Assembly (NCBI GenBank): GCA_947494205.1
Contig: CANLUH010000002.1
Coordinates: 248,001 to 312,000, forward strand
Source of the DNA: an uncultured Flavobacteriaceae bacterium
Lineage (GTDB): Bacteria > Bacteroidota > Bacteroidia > Flavobacteriales > Flavobacteriaceae
DNA: 64,000 nucleotides
Reading direction: 5' to 3'
How positions within the stretch are numbered: position 1 is the stretch's first letter; each line of letters starts with the position of its first letter. The position numbers and the translations under genes are program-made. The notes below the pieces were generated by a model that did no database searches, was not told the origin of the DNA, and was given only the letters and a program-made list of their open reading frames with translations. Of the stretch, positions 36,624 to 44,842 are shown one piece after another.

Positions 36624-37937
36624 ATGATTCAAGTTTTTAAAAATCATATTGAAAAACAACTTCCATTTCTAAAAGATAAAAAGTTATTAATTGCTATTTC
36701 TGGAGGACTAGATAGCGTTGTTTTAGCGCATTTATGCCACGGAATCGGATTACAAATAAGTCTAGCGCATTGCAATTTTAATTTACGCGATAAAGAAAGT
36801 GACGGAGATGAAACATTTGTAATAAAATTAGCTAAACAACTAGATTTAGAAGTGTTTAAACAACATTTTGATACTGAAAGTTATGCTAAAATGCAGAAAC
36901 TATCTATACAAATGGCAGCTAGAGAACTACGCTATAATTGGTTTAAAGAGTTATCCAAACAATTACAGTTCGATTATATATTAACAGCACACCATGCAGA
37001 CGATAACTTAGAAACGTTACTAATAAACTTAACTAGAGGTACAGGGTTAGATGGCTTAACGGGCATTCCAGAGTTAAATAATACTATAGCAAGACCATTA
37101 TTACCATTTTCGCGTGAAACTATAGAAGATCATGCAGTAACTAATGGTATTAAATGGAGAGAAGACAGTAGTAATGCGTCAACAAAATATCTTAGGAATA
37201 AATTGCGACATGATGTTATTCCGTTATTAAAAGACATTAATCCACAATTATTAAAAGGGTTTGAAAACACATTACACCATTTAAAAGATACTGCAGATAT
37301 AGTAAAAGAAAGTGTAAGAGCAGTATTAAAAAGAGCCATAATAAAAGAAACAGAGACAACAATTACTTATAATATTACTGAGTTTAAAAAACTGGAGAAC
37401 CCTAAAGCTTATTTATATCAAGTATTTAAAGTATACGGTTTTACAGCATTTAATGACATTTATAATCTATTAGAGGCACAATCTGGAAAACAGGTGTTTT
37501 CAGAAACTCATAGATTAATAAAAAATAGGGAGTATTTCATTTTAACTGTTATTACAGATAGAGAAGATAACAGTATCATGATTTTTGAAGGAGATACAAT
37601 AGTAAAAAGCAATTTAGGAACTATTACTTTTGAAGTGGTAAATCAAGTTTCTAAACCTAATAAAAATGAAATTTATGTAGATGCAGATAGATTGCAATTT
37701 CCGTTAGAAATAAGAAGTCATAAAGACGGAGAACTCTTTTACCCTATGGGAATGCAAGGGAAAAAGAAAATAAATAAATTTCTTAAAGATGAGAAATTAT
37801 CTTTGCTAGATAAAGAAAAATGTCTGTTATTGTACTCTAATAATGAAGTCGTTTGGGTAATTAATTATCGCGCAGACAATCGTTTTAAAATTACCGAAAA
37901 AACGAACAGAATTTTAAAAATTACATTGCAAAATTAA
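36624..37937 (+). CDS. tilS: tRNA(Ile)-lysidine synthetase
   Basis: 437 residues. The N-type ATP pyrophosphatase P-loop is AISGGLDSVVLAHL (about residue 24). Other family marks are AHCNFNLRDKESDGDE, TAHHADDNLETLLINLTRGTG and SSNASTKYLRNKLRHDVIP. The C-terminal TilS_C domain (SHKDGELFYPMGMQGKKKINKFLKD) is present. It adds lysine to C34 of the CAU-anticodon tRNA-Ile so that it reads AUA, an essential step in an AT-rich genome. Confidence 0.96.
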   Translation: MIQVFKNHIEKQLPFLKDKKLLIAISGGLDSVVLAHLCHGIGLQISLAHCNFNLRDKESDGDETFVIKLAKQLDLEVFKQHFDTESYAKMQKLSIQMAARELRYNWFKELSKQLQFDYILTAHHADDNLETLLINLTRGTGLDGLTGIPELNNTIARPLLPFSRETIEDHAVTNGIKWREDSSNASTKYLRNKLRHDVIPLLKDINPQLLKGFENTLHHLKDTADIVKESVRAVLKRAIIKETETTITYNITEFKKLENPKAYLYQVFKVYGFTAFNDIYNLLEAQSGKQVFSETHRLIKNREYFILTVITDREDNSIMIFEGDTIVKSNLGTITFEVVNQVSKPNKNEIYVDADRLQFPLEIRSHKDGELFYPMGMQGKKKINKFLKDEKLSLLDKEKCLLLYSNNEVVWVINYRADNRFKITEKTNRILKITLQN

Positions 37938-38021
37938 AAGCAAAAACACTTAACACTATTTAACACATTAAATTTAAGTAAAGCCTTTAATTTGCGACAT
38001 AAATACCCTAATTATAAAATA

Positions 38022-40403
38022 ATGAAAAAAGTTTTAGCCTTATTATTTGTTTTGTTTACAGTATTAACTGCAAAAGCGCAGATAGAAGCAGTAGAGTGGT
38101 CTACTAAAGTAGAAAGAATATCAGACACAGAATATAATCTTATCTATCAAGCTTACATAGAAGAGCACTGGCACTTGTATTCTCAAACCTTACCAGAGGA
38201 TGGAGCAAAACCAACACGATTTGTTTATAATGCCGATGAAGAAGGTAAAGACTATAAGCTAATTGGAAAAGCTAATGAAAGTGAAAGTGTTACAGAATAT
38301 GATAAAGTCTTTGATATGGACTTAACATTTTTTAATGACGAAGCTACTTTTACTCAAAAAATTGAAATATTAAACCCGGACATTACCAGTATTAAGACAC
38401 AAGTTAAATACCAAGCTTGTGATGACTCACAGTGTATATTTGATAGTGAAGTCTTAACGTTCGAATTACCTAAAAAGAAACAACAAAAAAGTAATGTCTT
38501 AGATCCAGTAAAATGGGATTCTAAGGTTAAAAAACTTTCAGATACAGAGTATGAGGTAACTTATACAGCAACAATAGATGATCATTGGCATTTTTATTCT
38601 CAAAATGGAGGTGAAGATGGACCTATAGCTACAGAGTTTACATTCAATACAAATTCTAAAGACTTCGAATTAGTAGGAAAAACATCCGAATCTGAAACCA
38701 TAGAAGTTTTTGAAGATGCGTTTCAAATGAAAGTAAACTATTTTGAAAATAAAGCTGTATTCAAACAAAAGATAAAAGTACTTAATCCTAACTTAAAATC
38801 TATAGCAGCAGAAGTAATGTTTCAAGCTTGTGATGATTCTAAGTGTTTGCCTCCTGAAACAGAAAGTTTTAATACTTTTTTAGATGGAAGTACAATAAAA
38901 GAGACAAAGATTATAGATGTAGATGAAAATAGTAAAGCAAAGTCCGCAGCTTTAAATTTAAATGTAACAGGCTGGGATAATTACGAGAAAGAAGAAGTAA
39001 AAGAAAAAACTAATTTCGGAATATTTATTTTAGGATTTTTAGGAGGTTTAGTGGCATTATTAACACCATGTGTTTTTCCAATGATACCACTAACAGTAAC
39101 GTTTTTTACTAAAAGTTCTGGGAATTCTCAAAAAGGATTAGCAAATGCGATGTTATATGGTTTCTTTATCTTATTAATATATGTATTATTAAGTTTACCA
39201 TTTCACTTTTTAGATTCGTTAAATCCCGAAATTCTCAATACCATATCCACTAATGTCTGGTTAAATTTATTTTTCTTTGTTATTTTGGTATTCTTTGCCA
39301 TATCTTTCTTAGGGTACTTTGAAATTACATTACCATCCTCTTGGGGTAATAAAATGGATTCAGCTTCCTCTAGTATAGGCGGTTTCATAGGAATCTTTTT
39401 TATGGCATTAACACTAGCTATTGTTTCGTTCTCTTGTACAGGCCCTATTTTAGGTTCTCTATTAGCAGGTTCTTTAACTAGCGATGGAGGCGCTATGCAA
39501 TTAACAATGGGAATGAGCGGATTTGGTTTAGCATTGGCTATGCCATTTACACTATTTGCAATGTTTCCAAAATGGTTAAACTCATTACCAAAATCTGGAG
39601 GTTGGTTAAATACAGTAAAAGTTGTGTTAGCACACGCAGAATTTGCTTTAGCATTAAAATTCTTGTCTAATGCTGATTTGGTAAAACACTGGGGACTATT
39701 AAAAAGAGAAGTATTTATAGGGCTTTGGATTATTATAGGTATTAGTTTATTACTTTATTTACTTGGTAAAATTAAATTCCCACATGATGGACCATTTAAG
39801 AAAATAAGTATGAGTAAATGGGGGTTCATAGTATTAGTACTTGCATTTGTAGTGTACTTAATGCCTGGTTTAACAAATACAAAATATGCTAATCTTAAAT
39901 TGCTAAGTGGGTTTCCTCCACCATTGCCATATAGTTTATATGAAAAAGATTCCGAGTGCCCTTTAGGGTTAAATTGTTATAAGGATTTAGAAGAAGGTAT
40001 AGCGGCAGCAAAAGAACAGAATAAACCAATCATGTTAGACTTTACGGGTTGGGCGTGTGTAAACTGTCGTAAAATGGAAGAGCAAGTATGGAGTAAAGAC
40101 AAGATATATGAGATGTTAAAGGATGAATATATAATTATATCTTTATACGTTGATGATAGAAAAGAGCTTAAAAAGGAAGAGCAATTTCAATATATAAAAC
40201 CAAATGGAAAACTTAAAAATATTGAAACAATAGGAGATAAGTGGGCTACATTAGAAATAGAAAACTTTCAAGTTGCTTCCCAACCATTTTATGTATTACT
40301 TAACCATAATATGGAGTTGTTAAATCATACTACGGCATATACACCAAATGCTAATGAATATTATAACTGGCTTAAAACAGGGGTAGAAAACTTTAAAAAA
40401 TAA
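38022..40403 (+). CDS. dsbD: Thiol:disulfide interchange protein DsbD with duplicated N-domain
   Basis: 793 residues from ATG 38022. Signal peptide MKKVLALLFVLFTVLTAKAQ. Two tandem DsbD-alpha-like domains follow, about residues 20-155 and 160-300, each with SDTEY, HWH-YSQ and a Cys pair (QACDDSQC and QACDDSKC). Then come the CcdA-like membrane domain (LLTPCVFPMIPLTVTFF, SCTGPILGSLLAG) and a C-terminal periplasmic thioredoxin domain (FTGWACVNCRKMEEQ). It moves electrons from cytoplasmic thioredoxin to periplasmic partners. The duplicated N-domain is the unusual part. An upstream TTG frame extension (37992) is rejected because it would bury the signal peptide. Confidence 0.93.
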   Translation: MKKVLALLFVLFTVLTAKAQIEAVEWSTKVERISDTEYNLIYQAYIEEHWHLYSQTLPEDGAKPTRFVYNADEEGKDYKLIGKANESESVTEYDKVFDMDLTFFNDEATFTQKIEILNPDITSIKTQVKYQACDDSQCIFDSEVLTFELPKKKQQKSNVLDPVKWDSKVKKLSDTEYEVTYTATIDDHWHFYSQNGGEDGPIATEFTFNTNSKDFELVGKTSESETIEVFEDAFQMKVNYFENKAVFKQKIKVLNPNLKSIAAEVMFQACDDSKCLPPETESFNTFLDGSTIKETKIIDVDENSKAKSAALNLNVTGWDNYEKEEVKEKTNFGIFILGFLGGLVALLTPCVFPMIPLTVTFFTKSSGNSQKGLANAMLYGFFILLIYVLLSLPFHFLDSLNPEILNTISTNVWLNLFFFVILVFFAISFLGYFEITLPSSWGNKMDSASSSIGGFIGIFFMALTLAIVSFSCTGPILGSLLAGSLTSDGGAMQLTMGMSGFGLALAMPFTLFAMFPKWLNSLPKSGGWLNTVKVVLAHAEFALALKFLSNADLVKHWGLLKREVFIGLWIIIGISLLLYLLGKIKFPHDGPFKKISMSKWGFIVLVLAFVVYLMPGLTNTKYANLKLLSGFPPPLPYSLYEKDSECPLGLNCYKDLEEGIAAAKEQNKPIMLDFTGWACVNCRKMEEQVWSKDKIYEMLKDEYIIISLYVDDRKELKKEEQFQYIKPNGKLKNIETIGDKWATLEIENFQVASQPFYVLLNHNMELLNHTTAYTPNANEYYNWLKTGVENFKK

Positions 40404-40424
40404 AGCATAAACTTTATAATAACT

Positions 40425-40456
40425 AAAAAAGCGAGGCTATTTGTCCTCGCTTTTTT
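40425..40456 (+). terminator. Intrinsic terminator of dsbD
   Basis: AAAAAAGCGAGG / CCTCGCTTTTTT with an 8-base loop, between dsbD and ade. Confidence 0.9.
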
Positions 40457-40502
40457 AGTATAAAAGATTAGTTTTACAAAAAAATAAAAATCGATTATAG
40501 CA

Positions 40503-42125
40503 ATGAAGCTACAAGGGCAAATAGTAGATATAGAAAACAAACGCATATATAGCGGAGAAGTTACAGTAGAAAATAAAAAAATAATATCTATAGTAGAACA
40601 AGATCACGATGTAAAACACTATATCATGCCCGGTTTTGTAGACGCACATATACATATAGAAAGCTCAATGCTTGTACCTAGCGAATTTGCAAAACTTGCA
40701 GTTACTCATGGTACAGTTTCAACAGTGTCCGATCCACATGAAATTGCAAATGTTTTAGGTGTAAAAGGAGTGGAGTTTATGATAGAGAACGGAAAACAAA
40801 CGCCTTTTAAATTTAATTTTGGAGCACCTTCATGCGTTCCCGCAACAGCTTTTGAATCTGCGGGTGCTATAATAGACTCTAACGATATAAAGTTATTAAT
40901 GGAAAATCCAGATATTAAATATCTGGCAGAGATGATGAACTATCCTGGTGTACTTTTTAATGATGAAGAAGTATTAAAAAAAATAGCATGGGCAAAGCAC
41001 AATAATAAACCTGTAGATGGGCATGCGCCAGGATTAAGAGGAGAAGACATTACAAAATACATAGCAGCAGGGATTACTACTGATCATGAATGTTTTACTT
41101 ACGACGAAGCTCTAGAGAAGCTTCAAAAGGGTATGAAAGTGATTATTAGAGAAGGTAGTGCAGCAAAAAACTTTGAAGCTTTAATTGACCTGCTACCAGA
41201 ATATTATAGGAATATGATGTTTTGTAGCGATGATAAACACCCAGACGATTTAATTATAAGCCATATAAATGCGCTTTGTGCAAGAGCTGTTAAAAAAGAA
41301 ATAGATATATTTAAAATATTGCAAGCGGCCTGTATAAACCCTGTTAGACATTATAATTTAGATGTTGGACTATTAAAAGTAGGAGATTTTGCAGATTTTA
41401 TTGTTTTAGAAGATTTAAAAGATTTTAAAACACTTCAAACCTATATAAATGGTAAATTAGTTTATAATAACGGACAGTCTTACATTAAAGATGTAAACTT
41501 CGAAAATTTAAATAATTTTAATACAAGCCCAAAAACAGTTAATGATTTTAGATTTGAATCTTCAGCAAAAAATATAAGAGTTATTGAGTGTTTAGATGGA
41601 GAGTTAGTTACTAATGAGCTTATAGCCGAAACATTGATTGAAAACGGTAATTTAGTATCTAATACAGCAACAGATGTTTTAAAAATGACAGTTGTAAACC
41701 GTTACCAAGATCAACAACCAGCAATGGCCTTTATTAAGAATTTTAGTTTAAAAGAAGGCGCCATAGCAAGTTCTGTTGGGCACGATTCGCACAATATTAT
41801 AGCCGTTGGAGTAGATGATGCATCTATTTGTAAAGCCGTTAATGCTATTATAGAAGCTAAAGGTGGTATTTGTGCGGTAACAGATTCTAAATTGCATACA
41901 GTACCTTTACCAGTAGCAGGAATTATGAGTGATAAAGATGGTGAAACCATAGGTAAGCAATATGCAGCTTTAGATAAAATGGCAAAAGCAATGGGGTGTA
42001 CACTAAATGCACCGTATATGTCTTTATCTTTTATGGCATTATTAGTTATACCATCACTAAAGTTAAGTGATAAAGGCTTATTTAATGGTACATCATTTCA
42101 ATTCACTAATCTAGAGTTTAACTAA
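40503..42125 (+). CDS. ade: Adenine deaminase
   Basis: 540 residues of the amidohydrolase superfamily, converting adenine to hypoxanthine and ammonia. Metal ligands are in [12 protein letters not shown]; the family motif [18 protein letters not shown] and [11 protein letters not shown] follow. The C-terminal adenine-deaminase domain ([28 protein letters not shown]) is complete. Its last 15 bases overlap the 3' end of the convergent anti-sigma-like gene, so no separate terminator is visible. Confidence 0.95.
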   Translation: MKLQGQIVDIENKRIYSGEVTVENKKIISIVEQDHDVKHYIMPGFVDAHIHIESSMLVPSEFAKLAVTHGTVSTVSDPHEIANVLGVKGVEFMIENGKQTPFKFNFGAPSCVPATAFESAGAIIDSNDIKLLMENPDIKYLAEMMNYPGVLFNDEEVLKKIAWAKHNNKPVDGHAPGLRGEDITKYIAAGITTDHECFTYDEALEKLQKGMKVIIREGSAAKNFEALIDLLPEYYRNMMFCSDDKHPDDLIISHINALCARAVKKEIDIFKILQAACINPVRHYNLDVGLLKVGDFADFIVLEDLKDFKTLQTYINGKLVYNNGQSYIKDVNFENLNNFNTSPKTVNDFRFESSAKNIRVIECLDGELVTNELIAETLIENGNLVSNTATDVLKMTVVNRYQDQQPAMAFIKNFSLKEGAIASSVGHDSHNIIAVGVDDASICKAVNAIIEAKGGICAVTDSKLHTVPLPVAGIMSDKDGETIGKQYAALDKMAKAMGCTLNAPYMSLSFMALLVIPSLKLSDKGLFNGTSFQFTNLEFN

Positions 42126-42917
42126 TTTGGCTTTTAAAGCTTTAGCTAATTGGTATTTATAATTGCTTTCTTTTTCTAAAAGTAAATTTAATGTTTCCAG
42201 TGCTTTAGCTTTATCTCCTAATTTTAAATAAACTAAAGATTTATACCAATAGCCTTTAGATCGGTCTAGAGATTGGCCTTCTAAAAGACTATTAAACGTT
42301 TTTATAGCTAGTTCATATTCCTCTAACTCTATATATGAAACCCCTAAATAAGTAGTTGCTTGTGGGTTGGTATTATTTTTTAAGTAGTTATTAAAAATAG
42401 CGGATGCTTCTTTATACTCTTTATTTTTAAAAGCAGTTTGTCCTTTGGTAAGGCTATTGTCATTATCATCGGCTCTAACCGTTAGAGATGGTAAATCGTC
42501 CCAGTTTTTATACTCAGCATACAAACTGTCGGTTGTTGTGTTTTTTTCAAACAATAGAAAGTAACCAAGAATAAGAGCTATAGAAGCAGCAATAGGGTAT
42601 ACAAATCTAGGCAGCTTAAAAACTGTCTTTTTAGAACTTTGGTAGTCTGTATTAGATTTTGCTATTGCAGCAGCAATAGATTTAGCATCATCACTCTCAA
42701 AATATGTTTTAAGAGTATTTACTTCATCCAGATTTGGTTGCTCTTCAAATGCCCATGAGTTATCATCTAAAGAATGAAATAAATCTTTTTGTATAATAAA
42801 TTCTTCGTATAATTCAGAATCCTCTTTTAATCTTTTTTCGAAGTCTAGTTTATTACTGTTACTTAAAGTTCCGTTTAAGTATCCATCAATTAAACTGTAA
42901 GTGTTATCATCAAACAT
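42111..42917 (-). CDS. Transmembrane TPR protein in anti-sigma position (island A)
   Basis: 268 residues. A cytoplasmic N-terminal ~110 residues ([20 protein letters not shown] resembles an anti-sigma start) is followed by one membrane segment ([17 protein letters not shown]) and ~130 periplasmic residues with TPR-like helices ([20 protein letters not shown]). It starts in a TAATG overlap with the sigma gene, the normal place for an anti-sigma factor. It is clearly homologous to the protein at 59780-60595 (shared WDxxPSLT just after the membrane segment). The anti-sigma role is inferred from layout. No zinc-finger ZAS motif is seen. Confidence 0.8.
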   Translation of the reverse strand: MFDDNTYSLIDGYLNGTLSNSNKLDFEKRLKEDSELYEEFIIQKDLFHSLDDNSWAFEEQPNLDEVNTLKTYFESDDAKSIAAAIAKSNTDYQSSKKTVFKLPRFVYPIAASIALILGYFLLFEKNTTTDSLYAEYKNWDDLPSLTVRADDNDNSLTKGQTAFKNKEYKEASAIFNNYLKNNTNPQATTYLGVSYIELEEYELAIKTFNSLLEGQSLDRSKGYWYKSLVYLKLGDKAKALETLNLLLEKESNYKYQLAKALKAKLVKL

Positions 42918-43495
42918 TATATTGCCTTTATTTGTTTAAATCGGCGATCTTTTTTTACCAATTCACTTAATTTTTTTCTACATTTAAAAACACGTTGTCG
43001 TGCTACAGATTCTGTGGTATACGAGAACTTTTCAACAATATCTGCGTAGGATACTTTATTGTAATAAAATCCTAAAACCTCTTTACAATTATCAGAAAGT
43101 TTATTAAACATTTCTGTGTATAATTCCCACTTTTCTTGTTCCAATATCTCTTGTATTGAATCCGACTGTTCATCAAAGTGTTCCTGATTAGGAATATTTG
43201 TTACCCGTCTTTTTTTTAAATTTAAATCTCGACGCCACAAATTCATACAAATAGTAAACAAATAGGCTTCAAAGGAAGAGTGAAACTCTATTCTTTTTAG
43301 TTTTAATCTAGCACTTAATTGAATTAATGCTCTTTGAAAGACATCTTCTGCATCTTCTCTTTGACCACTATTTTTAAGAACAAACTTTAAAACCTTAGGA
43401 TATACTAATTGATATATCTTATTGATTCCTATATTGTCTCCGTTAATTAAACTATTACAAAAATAGTTTGTATTTTCATTACCCATATTTGTCAT
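42917..43495 (-). CDS. ECF-like RNA polymerase sigma factor (island A)
   Basis: About 193 residues from ATG 43495 (ATG 43486 is equally possible). Region 2 carries REDAEDVFQRALIQLS and FEAYLFTICMNLWRRDLN; region 4 is a helix-turn-helix with NCKEVLGFYYNKVSYADIVE and VARQRVFKCRKKLSEL. A GTG-initiated extension to 43582 runs into the -7 element and is rejected. It pairs with the downstream TPR protein (TAATG coupling). Its paralogue is at 59225-59779. It probably directs transcription of the adjacent protease operon, which is inference from neighbourhood and shared promoter motifs. Confidence 0.88.
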   Translation of the reverse strand: MTNMGNENTNYFCNSLINGDNIGINKIYQLVYPKVLKFVLKNSGQREDAEDVFQRALIQLSARLKLKRIEFHSSFEAYLFTICMNLWRRDLNLKKRRVTNIPNQEHFDEQSDSIQEILEQEKWELYTEMFNKLSDNCKEVLGFYYNKVSYADIVEKFSYTTESVARQRVFKCRKKLSELVKKDRRFKQIKAI

Positions 43496-43539
43496 AATAA
43501 AACTCGCAATGTAAATATAATTGATTAATGCTTTTTTTT

Positions 43540-43572
43540 GGGTAACAAAAAAGTTTTTTTGAAAACAAGTTA
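43540..43572 (+). promoter_or_regulatory. ECF-type promoter candidate for S8/CHAT operon A
   Basis: GGGTAAC at 43540-43546 and ACAAGTTA ending at 43572 (TTA 24 bases after the first element), 32 bases before the S8 start codon. The same arrangement precedes three other units in the two islands. Confidence 0.6.
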
Positions 43573-43581
43573 GTAAATACA

Positions 43582-43589
43582 CAAACTTA
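43582..43589 (-). promoter_or_regulatory. Housekeeping -7 element for sigma gene A
   Basis: Minus-strand TAAGTTTG matches TAnnTTTG. It would give a leader of about 80-90 bases before the sigma start. Confidence 0.4.
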
Positions 43590-43603
43590 AAAATTAATTA
43601 AAC

Positions 43604-44842
43604 ATGAAAACAAAAGCTGTAATTTACTTAGTCATTTTTACTTTATTAGGATGTTCTATAGACTCGGAAGAATTTGTAACAGAATCTGAAACAACAACAT
43701 TACTAAATAAAGCAACCTCACAATCTAGCCAATCGGCGCAAAACACTCCAGAGCCTTTAAGCTATTCAGAAACAGAATTGGTAATAAAATTTATTCCAGA
43801 ATTAAATGCTGACGAGAAACAAATAATAAGACAATCTCACGATGTAATTAAATACGAAACGTGTTCTTGTTCTAATGAAGATATAGAAGTTTGGCACTTT
43901 AATCCTGGACCAAATATTAAAAGTAGGTTAGGAGAAGCAGAAGCAGATCCAGATTTAGAAGGGTCTGAATTACAATATTATATTACATCAGCACCTAACT
44001 TATTTAATAGTAATAATAGTAGTATTATTAAATTAAGAAAAAAAGTAAAAAGAAATGATGGAGGAGTGGTTATTGCTATTATAGACTCTGGAGTTGATTA
44101 TAATTATGAAGGGTTTACTATGCCGTTTTTATACGACACTTCAGGAGAAGAAAATTGTAGTGATAGCCCATCTCAGCAAAATATTTCAGGATGGGACTTT
44201 GTTAATGATGATAACGATGTTTTTGATGATAACGGACATGGAACAGTTGTAACTCATGCTATTTTTAGTAAGTTAAAAGATGAACGAGTACCGTTTCAAA
44301 TATTACCTGTAAAGGCTTTTGATGCCAATGGTAAAACAAAATATTCAACTATTATATGTAGTTATATTTATGCTAAGAATACTCCAGAAGTAGATCTTAT
44401 TAATATGAGTTTTGGATGGTATATAAACAAGTTATCTATTTTAAATAGCTATATAGCAGATACACAAAATATATTAGTGAGTACATCTGCAGGAAATCTT
44501 AATTTAAATACAGACAGTATACCGCATTTCCCGTCTGGATATGCTCACGATTTTATAATTACTTCAACAGGTATAAATTACAATCATACAGGATTAGAAA
44601 CTACCTCTAATTTTGGATCTGTAACTGTAGATGTTGCGGCTACTAATTATCATGCATTTCCGCTTAATACGACGTCACAGTTGTACCAAGGCACATCGTA
44701 CTCTGCAGCAATAACAACAGCAAATGCAGCGATATTACATACAAATGGAGTAAATCCTATGATATTAAAAAATGATGTTATATATTCAGGGATATATTCA
44801 AGTTATTTGAATACTATTAATTATCCATATATCCTCAATTAA
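43604..44842 (+). CDS. Subtilisin-like (S8) serine protease, lipoprotein (island A)
   Basis: 412 residues. Lipoprotein signal IYLVIFTLLGC with lipobox Cys. A prodomain-like region (ETELVIKFIPELNADEKQII) contains a C-x-C pair (CSCSNEDIEVWHF). The catalytic triad is intact: Asp in VVIAIIDSGVDYNY, His in DDNGHGTVVTHA, Ser in QGTSYSAAITTA (usually GTSMAAP); the oxyanion Asn is in STSAGN. It should work in the periplasm or at a membrane surface. It overlaps the TPR-CHAT gene by one base (TAATG), implying coordinated action. Its paralogue is at 57545-58945. Confidence 0.9.
   Translation: MKTKAVIYLVIFTLLGCSIDSEEFVTESETTTLLNKATSQSSQSAQNTPEPLSYSETELVIKFIPELNADEKQIIRQSHDVIKYETCSCSNEDIEVWHFNPGPNIKSRLGEAEADPDLEGSELQYYITSAPNLFNSNNSSIIKLRKKVKRNDGGVVIAIIDSGVDYNYEGFTMPFLYDTSGEENCSDSPSQQNISGWDFVNDDNDVFDDNGHGTVVTHAIFSKLKDERVPFQILPVKAFDANGKTKYSTIICSYIYAKNTPEVDLINMSFGWYINKLSILNSYIADTQNILVSTSAGNLNLNTDSIPHFPSGYAHDFIITSTGINYNHTGLETTSNFGSVTVDVAATNYHAFPLNTTSQLYQGTSYSAAITTANAAILHTNGVNPMILKNDVIYSGIYSSYLNTINYPYILN

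Noticed and set aside
43478-43484. GGGTAAT at the start of sigma gene A
   Set aside because: It is formed by codons around the second ATG of the coding sequence, so it lies downstream of translation start and cannot be the gene's own promoter.
43496-43582. N-terminal extension of sigma factor A from a GTG codon
   Set aside because: The extension overlaps a TAnnTTTG element and has no sigma-factor similarity; ATG 43495 or 43486 fits the family length.
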